Source: Ophthalmolycus amberensis
Lineage: Eukaryota > Chordata > Actinopteri > Perciformes > Zoarcidae
Direction: 5' to 3'
Length of the DNA: 64,000 nucleotides
Assembly: GCA_024529925.1 (NCBI GenBank)
Contig: JAFEUB010000735.1
Span: 2,108,001-2,172,000, forward strand
Position numbers and translations under genes: made by a program. Numbering within the stretch: the stretch's first letter is position 1; each line of letters starts with the position of its first letter. This document shows positions 31,329 through 45,489 of this stretch, one piece after another. The notes beneath the pieces were generated by a model. That model saw only the letters and a program-made list of their open reading frames with translations, searched no databases and had not been told where the DNA came from.

Positions 31329-34300
31329 CAGGATGATGCATTGACTGACATCGTTATCCTTGGTTCTGTGAGTTGGTGGAGGAGAAGCTTATAGAAACGT
31401 AACACCTAAAACCAGCCAGTGTGCTTATGATAGTATTGCTAAATTTGAACCCAGGCCAATCACTGAACGAACTCACTCTGCAGTAATAGCACTTTCTATG
31501 CTCTCCAGGCTGTGATGAATGGCTTATCCTGTGTCTACAGACAAGTAGACGGACAAACTGAGAGGCAGCTCTATGAGCTACTCTAATCATCTGCCAGTGG
31601 ACATTGGACTGATCACCCAAGTCATCTTTTAGCTCTGTCCCCATCAACTAAGATCGGCTGTCTCAGTCCTACCTACCTGACTAATCCTCCCAACACTGTA
31701 TCTGCCAGTATTTACTGGCAATGTTAGCAATGTTCAGAGCCTTACGGCTGGTACAGACATGTGAGTTTAGAGGAGCCATATGGCTGAGTAGTCAGGAAGT
31801 CCTGCTGTGTTCTTAAGATAGTTTTGCTTGCATCAGTTTTAACATTCCTGATATACATTCCTGATATACATCTCAGATAAAACAAATACTCACTGTATGT
31901 GCTTTGAATACCTGTGTGTTTTAGTGTGTTTAATGCTCCAGCAGGAAATTGAATTCTAAATACTTTAAACTATGTGTTCTGCTGCTTCTAATTGTAAAAA
32001 CCAACCACGCTGCCATGATTACCTTAACACTATACGTAAAATGTAAATGGATTAGCACGTTTTTCAGAACATCCCAGAAGTTTGCTCTCTACATTTTGAA
32101 ACTCAAGACATGAATGACCTATGAGTCACAATTCGTTAGAATTGCTTTCACAACATCAATATGAATCGACGGTCACCTTATTCAACAGGACAAAGTGTGT
32201 CCTAGTATGCACATTTCCCCAGAGATGTGAAACCAAACGTCAGTTTGCTTGTCTCTCAGTGTGGGGGAGGGTTGTTATTGTTCTGGTAAATGAGAGAGTC
32301 GCTATAAATACTCCCAAGGCTTCCTTCTCCGCCTCAACCACCAATCAACAGTCACTGTTCAGCCGAGCAGCTGAGAGGGAGCAATAAGCCTGAGTCAAGG
32401 CTAACGGGGGAGGGTCTGACTCAAACATGCTTTGGTAGAGAAGTGGGTGAGAGACTTTGGAAGGGAGGGAGGGGGAGAAACCTGGTAACTGCCACTCATG
32501 GACCTGGGCCTGTGAGCCCAAGTGAGACTTGAGTGAAAGTAGTGATTTGGTGTGGTGGGGGGTGTTCGAAGGATACCACATTAAAGCAGCTTTCCAAAAA
32601 CTTTTGTGATTGTTCCATGTGAAGTGTTTCCTCGAAACCAACTTTGGCCTGTTACTGTTTGATGGTGATACACTCGATTGGTTTGTTTTTACGTGCTTAT
32701 TTCGTCCCACTTGAACAGCCCTAGAAGGCCTGATCTCTATAAGACTTAACAAACTACAAATATAGAAGATCCGAGAATAGAGTTGGTAAAAAATGGGCTC
32801 ATCGTTTGTCTGTGTGGAGAAATTGAAATTGAAATCAATATCACAATATTTATGTATTTTTTTCCCAATACCTGTATCTGGTATATTAAAATATGGCTAA
32901 TATATGCAAAATTACAAAATAGTCAAACGGATGCTCAGGGTAGCTAACTGTTCCGCTGTTACATATTAGAAAGCACACAACTGCACACAAAACTAAGACT
33001 TTTTAAAAATGTAATTACAGCTTGTTTGAATTTATTGATTTGGACAACACTTTTCTGTACTATACATTGAATAAATATAAATCATAAATATTCTCACTTT
33101 AATATTCTGCTGAGAGCTGATACATAGTATAGAAAATGATTGCCCAGACCCAATGAACTAGATCTAAGACCATGTTGGAGGGCAAAAGTGTTTCTCGTTG
33201 TTCTGAATGCCTAACTTAAAGAGGACATGGGTTGGACATGTGACAATATGGCCAACAAGGCAGGGTTTGAACTTCTTTCTCAAGCTCTGTCAAGCTTGAG
33301 AAAGCTTTTGTCATTCAAGCTTTTGTCATTCATCACACTACTACTTCTGTACAACCAAGCACAACACTGTGATTGCCTCAGTGGGGAGACTGTTTATGCG
33401 CTGTTATCCACATTTGGTTCATTCATCCTACATTCTTCAACCCCTCCCCTCTCTGTGACAGCAGGCTTTTTTGACTCCAAGTAAAAGTGTGGCGATTCAG
33501 AATTTTGCTTTCAAACATGGTCAGATGACATGTGGCATGACTTTGTTGAAGCATGCTGTGGCCTTCAGTGGTAGCAGGAAAAGAGTTGTCGTAATGACTG
33601 AAAGACTGCAACGTTCCTGTTAGCTGAGATAGTCGAGACCATGAAGGGGTATCTGAGGCACCAGATAACCACTGACACAAATTCCCCACTCCAGCTGAGC
33701 ATTCCCAGCGTACTTATCACGATAGCAAAGACATGATAAGTAGTATTGGTGCCTGCAGGTGTTCAGACGCCCCAACGCTGACTTAATGCCAGCTATACAA
33801 ACCCAACTGGAGTTGACTCCCTGGTTTTATGTATCCAATCGTGGGTCATTATCAAGCAATGTCAGTCATTTACAATCTGTACCACTAGCCCACTGCCTGC
33901 ATTTCCAAGCAACACGGTTCCCCAGCATTTACCAGCCCGAGGGATCATTGTCGACACAAACACTAATCGTGTTCCCTTCACTGCACTTCCTGCCTTGCAG
34001 CCACTGATGACGTTTCCAGTTACCTCCGTGAGCGTGCACATGCAGTGCAGGATTGTGGAGGGAAACACAGACTCGATGGACAACAAGAGCCAGCACAACC
34101 TGACAAACAAGTAGCTGTATGGAAGGAGGAAGTGGGAGAGAGTGGGAGAACACAGTGTCGCTGTGAGGAATGACCTATTAATCATTCATTATCTCCCAGC
34201 ACTGTTAATGAGGTGACAACTCTTAAATAATTAGCAATGTGACTGAAGCATATTTCCATAGCAGTAGCCCGAGGACATGGAGGGCATTGGGGACGAATGG

Positions 34301-35854
34301 GGAAGGGAATATGGGATGCACCAGGCATAAAAACGAACAGCCCCCACAGCAGCTTAGCAAACAATAACTTTCCTGATAGGGGGCTCTGGGAGGCATGGAC
34401 AGAGAGATAGAGATAGACAGAAGAGAAGAGAGATAATGAAGCTAAATGCAATATTGAGACAAGAATGAGCCATGGAGGAAATAAGACATTGAACTAGTTA
34501 TTTCTATATGTACTGGGCGTTTAAGTTGTTCACCCAGCAGCCTTCATTATCCGTCTGTCTCATTTCAAGAGGGGCAGGCCAGGGCCTTCAGGCTTTTCTA
34601 ACACACAAGTCAACGGGAGCTGTGGCCGGCTAGCACCCCAGCCTGCCATGGGCCTATTCATCTTGCACAAAACACACAAAAGAGCAGACCATGAGCCACA
34701 TTCTTGACATCCAACCTCATCACCCCCACTACCCTCCCACCCCCGGCCCTGACGAGCGCCCCTCCCCCAGTGCCTCACACCAGGCAGGGCAGACAGGAGC
34801 TGCTATGCTACACTACCTAACTGGCTGGCTGGCTTGTTGGAGTTGTTTGGTGGAGGAAGGGATGCATGGAGGGAAGGGTGGGTGTGGAAGAGAGGGGGCA
34901 GGGATGTTTTCTCTTCAGTCAGCTAATTGACTCACAGATGTCAGGAGGAGTTGGGTTTGTGGCGGGGCTAAAGCACCCGGTGACACGTTTCCCCTCCACA
35001 AACAAACATAACACCCATGCACGCGCACACGCAGGAAACGATTGTGCACACATGCATGCACATGTACCTGTGGCCTTACCGTCTGTTCTCTCGCTCTCGT
35101 TCTCCAGTAAACAGATACGTCTCTGTGTTGGGCAGGGGGATTGGGGTGGGGGGTGGGCTTTTATCACTCCTCCAAAATAAATCTGACGGTGTAAATATGA
35201 CAGTGAGCTGTAAGGTAGTCCTGACTGGTGCTCAGCTCCACAAAAACACCAGGAACGAACAGCCTTTTGTGGACACTAACAATCTGGTATGGTCAGGGCA
35301 TAATTTCATTTTTCTGTTTACCATCTGGGGAGCCTCTCTGGCTGTCAAGCTAAAGCAGGTCTCATCGACTGATACATCGGTACAATAACAGTTGAGGCAG
35401 TTCAAACGCTGTACTACCTATGATATGACCTATTTCCACGCCATGGTTTCATGTCATGCCATGTTTGCACGCTGCAGTTTCCTCTCCTACATGTATGCAC
35501 TGCAGAAACCAAATATCTTTTCTGAACACCCAAACCACTGACAGCTGTGTGCGCGTGTGTGTGTGTGTGTGTGCATCTGTCATCATGTTCATGTGTTTGT
35601 GTGTTCCAACTGGACTGCTAAACAGCTGAGCCTTGAAAGTCAGTGCTGTCATTCCCTATATTTACCAAATGACTCACTCACAGCAGGAATCGGTTTGGAC
35701 ACCGTTAGTATACAAGCACTTGGTTACCACATCGTTGACAGCAGCAAAATAATTAGGAGGGAAAGTGTGGGTTAATGAAGAAACTATTGCAGTATTACAG
35801 TGGTGGAGCGCTCATACGCTAAAAACAGGGTAGAATAGGCTGCCTTTGGTCTCT

Positions 35855-35872
35855 GGGGGGGGGGGGGGGGGG
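35855..35872. repeat. G18 homopolymer
   Basis: A single run of 18 G. It interrupts otherwise ordinary sequence and is a likely assembly-length error point. Confidence 0.9.
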
Positions 35873-36542
35873 TGATAAAAGTACAGCCAACCTCTAAAAG
35901 GCGCAATGTTGCATCTTTTAGAGTGTATTCAATAACATTTGAGAGATCTGTACATTTTCAGAGATATTCATCCTCCAGAGGGGCATTCAGGAGAGCAATC
36001 ATGCTGTACTACCAAGAAAGCACAAATCATGCATTATTGAGTTCCCCCAAAAGCTCGGTGCCTGGGTGAAGTTCCCCCTGTGGCCTTTGTGCAGTGGTCT
36101 TCCCATCATGAGGTCTGTTTGTGGTGGAGCCATATCCCGCTCCTACCCAGGCGCTGACAGCCAGACGTCCGCTCCAGGAAGCAGCTAGTTCTCCTTCCTG
36201 ACCGGGGAGCCCTATCAGTGTTACACCACCATAGCTTCTCAATGTTGAGCAATGTCCTGGTGAGCACATGTCTTAGCGGGTTAACACATATGCTGTACAT
36301 ACACATGCACAGGCTTCAGCACAGACACAGACACACAAACATAAACACACACACGCAGGCCAATCCACGGCCCGCTAAAGCTGTCTATAGTCTGCCTGTC
36401 TTCTTCCTGTTTTTCCACTCACCCACACTCTTGTCACTTTGGCCAGGAAGCTGTGGGAGAGATACGCATGACAAAGTCTCTCTTTATTAAATTGGCAGAG
36501 TGTCTGTAGTGCTTTTGGAGTTCCTGTATGTGTGTTCGTCTG

Positions 36543-36731
<189 letters not shown>

Positions 36732-39700
36732 GAGAGAGAAGGAGAGCAAGCACTAGAGAAATGGGGGTGGGGACCTAAGCCAAGGGCTACAGGCTTATCC
36801 AAGATCCACTCAAGGCTCATCCCTGGATATTGCTGTTTGAAACCATGAGTTAAGAAGAAAGGATACAGAATAAAAACCAAATGTCGCTGTCCATTCATAA
36901 CAATATCCATCCACTGCAAGAATATAGATATAATAAATACCTGAAAAGCATGTTGAAGCATTTTGCTTATATATAACCGAGTGAATATAATATGCGTAGT
37001 GCAGTTATGAATGAACTATTATCTGTACATCTACAATCTATGGTATACATACAACAACAGACCCTTGCAGGGAGAAGCAGGGAGTAGCAATTAAAGAAAC
37101 TAATGTTGGACAGTTCATTTTTAGTGGATTTCCTGGTCGAGGCTAAATAATCTGGTGTTGAGCTTTTACACAGAGTCAAATTTTGGAGGACTGGAATTTG
37201 CGGTGCTGACCAATTGCAAGCCATCTTGGCCAGGCTGACCTCTGAGAGACGTTAGCATAGCCGTCTAACTAGCTTACTACCCACGGTAGTAGCCGGTTGT
37301 TATTTCCAAAAAAGCAAGGAGCATGTCATCAGCTAACTATATTATTATGTTGGGTTACAAGTTCTGCTGTGCCTGGCAAATGGTCAATTTGCTAGTAAAA
37401 GTACATATGGCCAATAAATATTTAAAGAAAGTAAAAAATAAAATGTCACAGTTGCTCCAAATATTCACTCTTATCCCGCAAATGCAAAATGCGTGGTATG
37501 GTTTGGCCAACACCCAAGAAAAAGGTATGTTTTATTTGACAAGTCAAATCTTAGTATTTGGTCAAAAGAAAATAGTTTTTCAGCCAAACAGATGTAAATA
37601 TTATGTAAAATAAACAACTCTAAGAACTCTAATACCAGGCCAGAAAGTGGCACATGGAAATTTGTCTGCATGTCCGTACAAAACAGGTGTAGCTGGGAGC
37701 TTGGCGACGTAGTGACTTGATGTTCTCTCAGTTGCTAACTGAACAATAACTAAAAGCAGTTGAGTTATTTGCTCAATGGACTCTGGCTGAGGCGGCACTG
37801 TCGTAAAACATTTCATTCTTATTTCCATTTCTGCAGGCAGCAAACATCTGTGTACAGTCTCCACATCCATGTGCAGCAGATAAAGACAGGGAGGACAGAG
37901 GACAAGATAAGACATTGTGCTTTGCGGTCAGGGAGTACGCCCTCCTCTCCCTCCTCCATTCTCCCTCCTCTCCCCTGTCCCTCTTATCTGCTGCCTCTGT
38001 CTTGACCTCCACCCTGCTGCATGGTGTTTAGTCAGCGGAGAAAACAGCATGGGACTGGAACATGTACAAGTAAACTCTGTTAAACACATTCTCCAGAGCA
38101 TTCTTCTCATAGAAAAATACAGTTAAGAATGCTTTCTTTTCACGTGTGTTCAAATAGAGCAATCCAAAGATTGCATAACAGACAGCTTTCAGGTTTTATG
38201 CAATCCATTGGCTAGTAGAGTAAAGGTTGTTTGAGCTGCATGCGGATCATTTATTATTGAAGAAGTTAACCTGAAACACACGGAAAGGCATTTAATGAAA
38301 CATGAAAAAGCCTTGAAAGTATGATGTACATGGTTAGCAATCTCTGATTATGGCAGTGTTACTGCAGCAATTTGAAATGGTGTGTCAGCGCAGGAAAAAT
38401 GGCTGATTTATGACCAAAATAACATTTCACTGCACATGTTTGGTGGCTCATCTTTTATTACGGCTTTCTATATTCCCCAGTACAGTACGCTTCCCTGCAC
38501 TTTAGCCTTTTCACTCTATTCAACATCAGCGCATAATCGCTTGATTGTTGGCACCTGATTAAGTTGTTTAACCGCTGTTTTATCAGCACACTGATGAAGT
38601 GTGGATGAAAACATTTTGCACTCTTTATTAATTATACATCAATAGTGTGTTGAATGTCATTCTTTATATTATATATATTCCCAGTATTACATCACCTGCT
38701 ACTCATCAGTGCTTGTGTCATATTTTTATACTTGCGTTGTTCTGTCTGCTATTTTACAAAGTCGGTCAAAAGACAGTTAACTTGCTGTAGTTGTGAGGTA
38801 CAACTGGTACAACAGTTAAACCGTGTTCTCTATTTGTTGTTGGGTGTGATCGTGTGAATCAACCTGAAGCACAGTGCTCACAAATGTGTGAGCAAATGTT
38901 TGCAGTGCTGTCTTTGACGACACTATTTGTCCAAGGTTGATTTGGCTGCTAGTACAATGCACCATCCAGTTTTGTGACAGTGTGCTACCCACTGAATTAT
39001 TATCAACCTTTATTTCACTATATGTAAGGCTATTCAAGAGGGACCCTCATTTATAACGGCCTTGAGTATGATACATCTGGATCGATATATAAAATATTGA
39101 TACATATCTTGCTCTTTAAGATACGCCTCTATTTTGAAATTCCAATGGCATGTCTGTGTCACCATCTCCGTCCAAGCGCACATACTGGAGCCCATGTAAT
39201 GAAATTATCAAATCATATTTTAGTTGGTTTTTGTGAGTTGACACAAATGTAACTGATTGTGTTAAATAGGCATATTTCATATCAATAACAGGCCCCCTTT
39301 TAACATAACTCTGCCTGTGACAGCGTATGATTCAGACTCTTTCAAGATTTTGAACAATGTCAATTTTTGTCACCAATTTGAGTATAAGAATGTTGCCACC
39401 ATGCTTTACCCTGGTCTGTATTAATCTCAAATCATCCACTCACAGTGCTTTTGATGTGTGAAAACATATAGTTATTGTCTGCAAAGATTACGACAGGCTG
39501 TGAGTCAACATACACCGAAAACCGAGTTCCAAAGCAGTCGAGGCTTTTGAATGAAAGGGAACTTCATGGTCAAATTCACTTTTCACTGATGTTGAAACGC
39601 GACAGTAATGTATTCTGTGGTTGTGTGTGAAAGTCTCCCTGGTCACTCTCCCCTGAGCGACAGACAACAAGTAACTGTTTTGACATGGGGGGGAAAATGG

Positions 39701-42700
39701 GAGAACCCTGTTCAAATGGCTTTGGTTTATTGTTTATTGACTGTAAAAAGAAAGAATTCAGCATCTTATGGATCATTGGATTTTAGTTTTTTTTAAAAGA
39801 TCACCCAAAAAAGATGACAAATCTTTCCATCCATAGCAGCCACCTGTTGGTTTGTCAGTTTGTTTGTCGGTCGTAAACGATCATGGGCTCATGTAGAAAA
39901 GTGCCGTTAATACATCGTACATAATACATAGCTCTTTACTGTCATGAGATAAATTGTACAACAGTTTCAGGCAGTCAAATGTACAGAAGTCATTATTGTT
40001 GCAGCAAAACTATTTTTGAACTACTGCAGTATGTTTAAAAGCATAATGGTCTAATGATTCACTTTACCAACCATATCATTTTGAAGTCCTACCTGAGAGA
40101 TTAAATGGATGCATGGGTTTAGAGACTAAAACAGTGATTCAAGTGGCTTGGCCAGGTCCTCCATCAGACATTATGTGCCATGTTAGCTGTGGGAAACTCA
40201 TGAGAATGTATGCTAAATCATTGTGCAAGTGACTTCTAGCTGCCTCAACAGATCTAGAAGAATGAATCCCTGTTATCTCTACGCCTCTGTGTTGTCTGTA
40301 AATCCATGGCCCTGTCCGTTTTGCTCAAGTGGAGTCCCACCCCTCAGGTCCCACTTTCGGTTATTCTCTCCTCGAGGGCATCCTAAGTCTCATTCTTAAG
40401 GTCTGTTACTTGTCTGATTCATTTACTCCTTTTTGTTTTTGTCATGAATACTTTCACACAGAACATAAATATTATAGTATTTTTTCGCTAAAAGGAAACT
40501 CAATAGAATAGCTTACAGTATTGAGGCTGTGCATCAATTGACCTCAGACAGACTGCCATACTGGGCGAATAGGATGACTGATTAGTTAGTCATCTGCCTA
40601 CGGCAATCTATTAGAACCTTTTAATGAAAAAGTGTTGCAACTAGTTTTGATGCTCAACATTTGCAGGCGAGTACATTGCATTTTTGTGTTGTTTAATCGT
40701 CACGTGTGTAAAGGCCTTTAGGGAGGGTTAAAAAAAAATCATATTATTTATGGAAACAAAACTGGAAGCCAATGTTTGCACAATCAAAATGGGCTGCAAT
40801 CCGTCACTCCATAGCAAAGGCTTTCCACTTAACAAGTTACAGGCTTTTCTTTTTGTTCCAGCTGGCTCAGCGAAAATGTTATGCAGAAGATGAAATGACT
40901 TCACACCTCCGGTTGCATTTTGGGAAGTATGAAGTGTATTCAAAAAATGGTGACACAGGGTCAGTTTGCCCTTTCTGCCAAGGAGAGGAACACGAGTAGA
41001 ATCCATTCTCAAGTCTGCTTTAGTAACTCCACTTCCTTGTGAAAAAACTGTGACCACTCTGTTGTGATGTGCCATTCCGCCATGAGGAACTGAAACACCT
41101 ACACAAACCAAACACCACTGTTGACGTGTTAGAGTAATTTCAAAAACACTTTTTTTTTACAGTTCAGAGCTGTGAAAAACCACTGCTATGATGCTCTCTG
41201 TTAGTGTTTCATAAACATTTTGCCATGCCTAAATCCTTCCACGAACACCGTAAGAAGTGAAAAATGAACAATAGGTTTGTTGCTTAGTGGTGGACAAAGA
41301 CATCTTTGTTTGACTATGGCAGCAATTCAACCATAAGAGCAGAGCATCGCTCTTTTCCACCCCTTACTAAAAAAGACAATGATGGCATTATCACTGAAAT
41401 GGGATGAAGTGCCACAAGCTGCCTCCTGTGGGGATTTCCTGGCGATGTGGTGATGAGGACACACACTTCCTTACACAAACATAAATACCATTGCCTATTT
41501 GATGGGCTTTGATGGACTTATATCCTGCTTCAGCCAGGAGGACAAACACAACTCCCCGGCCATCGGTTAGCAAGGTGTGAGCCGTTTGACTTGTGATGCA
41601 TATGAGTCATGAACACATTTTGCAGAATGACAAAGGCAACTCGGAATCAGTCACAGTTGTCTCGATTCACAGGCTAGCCGTAAGTTATTCTCTTATTCAG
41701 GCATCAAGCTTGATGTGACTGATAAAGCAACCGATGAAGTGACAGTTTCTGTACTCAATTGAAGATAGCAGGGAGGCGGCATTTGACAGAAAACAAAATG
41801 GGGCCTTTAACTGCGAAACACTTCCTTTATCTAGTTACGGCAACTCTGTGACAAGCATTCCACATTAAGCTCTTTCACTGTCAGACAATTTCGTCTCCAC
41901 CACTGGCAGTTGATTCAGTTTCTAGGAGACGTCTTTGAAGCAATGAGGCAGTAGAAGAGCAACAGCTTCGAGCAGCCTCCTTGGTTCAACTCAATTCAAA
42001 AATGAGTTCTTCACAGCAAAGCAGAGGAGTCTTTGTCAGTGTCCCTTCCTGACTCACTGCTTTGTTCTTTGTCATAATACATCCATACCTGGAGCCTTCA
42101 AGGCTTTTCAAAATCCCTGCAGTATGCATGGGAAGCCGTGGAAATCAATAAGCTTAAAGTGCTAAATTGTTTGCAAGCCATTGATTGAGTGGAACGTATC
42201 TCTGTTATTCAATCCGCCTAATGACAACCGATTACTGTTTCCCCTGCTTCACATCCCATAGTTCGAGTCCCCTATAGCCTTGATTTGATCCAAAGAAACA
42301 AGTCAATATATTGATGCCTTCCTTGTTTTCCTTTGCCGACCTTTGCAGGTGTGAGGGTGAATGCATAACTGTGTGTGAAAGTGCTTGAGGGAATGGTGGC
42401 AAGACACCTATTGCTGGCCGTCGCAGTCCTGTGTCTGGCTGTCAGCAGCTCAACCGTCTAACCGACCTGTAACAGTCAAGTCCAATAAGTGTGCCGGACC
42501 ACTGAATACACTTCATTCTGCCTGGCATGACATGACCTTTAGATGCTGTTAACGCATTTATACATGATAAAAACAACTGGTCCATGACTGCCAAATGCAT
42601 CTGGTCATTGAGCACTGATTCTGAGAGTTATTGTTCGGATTAAATTGGAGAAACTAATTGAAAGAAAGGCTTAGACAGCTATTCATGAAATGTATGTGCT

Positions 42701-43776
42701 ATGCACTGCACAATTTAGTAAAAGCTGAGGAGATATACGAGTCCTGAGGCATTTAGACTAGACATTTAAAAGTTTGACATTCCACGGAATTACGGTTATT
42801 TGCTTTCTTGCTGAGACTTTTTTCTGATGCTAACCCCTGACCATTTTCATGTCAGGATAGAAAACACGTTGCCCTTGTTAGGATTCCTCTAACTACAACA
42901 AGAGCTCCTTTCAACACAGATAAGTGGATATGGTCACAGAAGACATTCATTGTTGGATTTATTAGTTTTATAACATCTCTGAAAAAACACTGTTGTTCCA
43001 TGCTGGATTACAAACAGTGTGTGGAGGGTTTTTTGGGGGGCCGAGACCAATGCCTCAATAGCAAAATTTCGGGGAGGGGGGTCTCTAAATTACACAAGAC
43101 AACTATATGTCACTGTGCAATTGTCACTAAAATGTATTGTATCTATGCCCAGCTGCATATATTATTCAAACTGCAAAATTTCCCAATTTCACAAATATGA
43201 ATTGCGAGTGCGAGAGATGGTTTACCCCCGTAAATGTCCCAGCCAGCCAGAGCCGAAACAGGTCGCACAAAGCGATCCTGTCTTCAAGTCTTTGGACAAA
43301 AACGGACCCCCTTAGGACAAATTTGATCCAGTGCCTTTTTGTGAGAACCGGGATTAAAGCAGATAGATATGAGGGGAGACCGGGGGAGACGGGAGCCCCT
43401 GATTGGGTATTTCAGCGTTAACTAGTGAGCCCTCCCCGCTTCTAGTCTCTACGCGAAGATAAAATAACTATAAAAGTCTGCTAGGGTCCAGCTTCATTGT
43501 CCGCGCAAAGATATGAGTGTGGTATCGATCATTTCATTATACTTGTCACTACTGCTACATCATTTGCCAACACGAGCGGCCAGCACGAGCACATCTGTTC
43601 ATCCTGCCTGGGATCTTTCCGTCCCGGCGCGGTTAGCAGGCTCGGGTTGGTCTTCTCCGCTAGCCACAGCCGCACCAGACCGCCATTTTCCGGGCAGGAT
43701 CGTCCGGCAAATAGGCTGGTAGCCCCTCCAGGCCACCACTCCTTCCTCACCGGACTGTTGGCGTCTTGCCGCTGTT

Positions 43777-45489
43777 ATGCTTTGGATCATCCCGTTGATA
43801 CTCCTGGGTCGCACATCGCTTCTCCCCTCACGGACAGCCGGCTCTTGGTCACCAGCTAATGCTAGCTTACCGCTAGCGCTCTCCAACCGGACCATGCCGC
43901 CGCTGTACTCCACGTCAGATCTTCACAACTTCAACAACCACCTGCGTCCGGACTGCATGGACATTCTCAAAGAACATGGAATACTTCGCCGAGGCCATCC
44001 TTCACACAGAGGTTCTGGTCGCATGTTCACTTACAACTTCACGTCCTCAAACTCCATCCCATTCCTATGGTCCTGTCGCACCCGAACTTCCTCGTTACGT
44101 CACCACAACAAACAACACGTGAATCTGTCCAATCTCCATCCCCTTCCTCAGTCCTCACAGCCTATCACAAAGCAACGTCACCTGAAACTGGCTTTGCTCA
44201 ACACTCGCTCACTCAACAATAAAAGCCTCATTCTGAATGAATTCATAACGGACAGTAACCTTGATTTCCTCTGCCTCACTGAAACATGGCATAAACCCCT
44301 GGATTACTTCTCACTAAACCAGACCACTCCCACAGGATTCACATACATTGACAACCTCGTCCTGAGGGGCGGGGAGGTGGTGTTGCTGCTGTTTACAGGA
44401 AGGACATTAAAACAACCACCTATTCCCATTCCTGCCGTTCATTCTTTTGAACACCTTGCCTTCAAGCTCTCTGGTCCCACTCCTTTGGTTACTGCTGTAA
44501 TCTACCGTCCACCCAAGCCAAATCCCTCCTTTCTCTCTGACTTTTCAGATGTTCTGACTCAGCTATGTGCCATCTCACCTTCCGTTCTCCTCCTAGGAGA
44601 TTTTAACATCCACATTGATAACGCTGACTGTAAATCTACGACAGAATTCCTGGAACTACTACAATGCTTCAACTTCACACAACATATCAACTTCCCCACC
44701 CACAGCCGAGGTCACATCCTGGATCTGGTCTGCTCCACTGGTCTCACAATACCGCAACTCTCCAGCCTCAACCTCAACATCTCTGACCACCTGGCTATCA
44801 CCATGGACATTGACATCCCTATCCCCATCCCAAAAGCTAAGCGCAACATATCCTTCAGAAATCTCAAATCTATCTCCCCCACAACTCTTTCAGCCTCTCT
44901 TGCCAGTACCATGTCTGCCTCCCCTGCCCCGCTGTCTGATAATCCCTCCGATCTTGTAGACTACTACAATAACACACTCTCCTCCTGTCTGGATCAGCTG
45001 GCTCCCATCAAAACCAAAACTGTCTCATTCACACACTCAGCCCCCTAGTACACTCCCGAACTCCACCAGATGAAATCTCGAAAGCGCCAGCTTGAAAGAC
45101 TCTGCAAGAAAAGCGGTTTAACAGTCCATCTCCAAGCCCTCTCCGACTACCTTCAACAGTACAAAGACGCTCTCATCTCAGCCCGGTCCACCTACTACTC
45201 ACACCTCATACACTCTGGCTCTTCTAACCCAAAGGCTCTGTTCTCTACAATAAACAAGCTTCTCAAACCCAAGGACAACACCTCCACATCCTTCACAGTG
45301 AACAAATGCAGCTCTTTTCTTTCATTTTTCCAAACAAAAATTGACACCATCTACAGCAACCTGAACACCTCCCCGGCCTTTTCCATCTCTCCACCTGCCC
45401 CCCCCCCCTCCACCCCTCAGCCCCTCAGCCCCTTTCTCAGTTCTCCCTTGTGTCCCCATTGGAGCTGCCTAAATTCACAACTGGAATGA
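43777..45489 (+). pseudogene. LINE ORF2 5' part: endonuclease domain and linker, interrupted
   Basis: Endonuclease signatures in order are LLNTRSL (about 44198), CLTETWH (about 44272), VIYRPP (about 44500), LLGDFNIHID (about 44591), ILDLVCS and SDHLAI (about 44780). These include the catalytic Glu, Asp, Asn and His positions of the family. The frame may begin upstream at 43513 but meets a TAG at 43720. A TAG at 45046 interrupts the linker (SAP*YTPELHQMKSRKR), after which the same frame continues to 45489. Near 44366-44420 the expected family sequence lies in another frame (GGGVAAVYRKDI), suggesting two compensating indels. Confidence 0.8.

Noticed and set aside
30889..31405. Glycine-rich minus-strand frames of 122-150 codons
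   Set aside because: They follow the poly-C minisatellite and change frame with run length; not a gene.
32820..33150. AT-rich stretch ending GCCCAGACC that resembles a MITE terminus
   Set aside because: No matching left end or target duplication could be found by eye.
40772..40999. 75-codon frame ending SVCPFCQGEEHE, suggesting a zinc-binding motif
   Set aside because: Only one CxxC is present and there are no matching exons or splice sites nearby.
42244..42275. AGTTCGAGTCCCCT, like a tRNA T-arm
   Set aside because: No matching acceptor, D or anticodon arms in the surrounding 80 bp.
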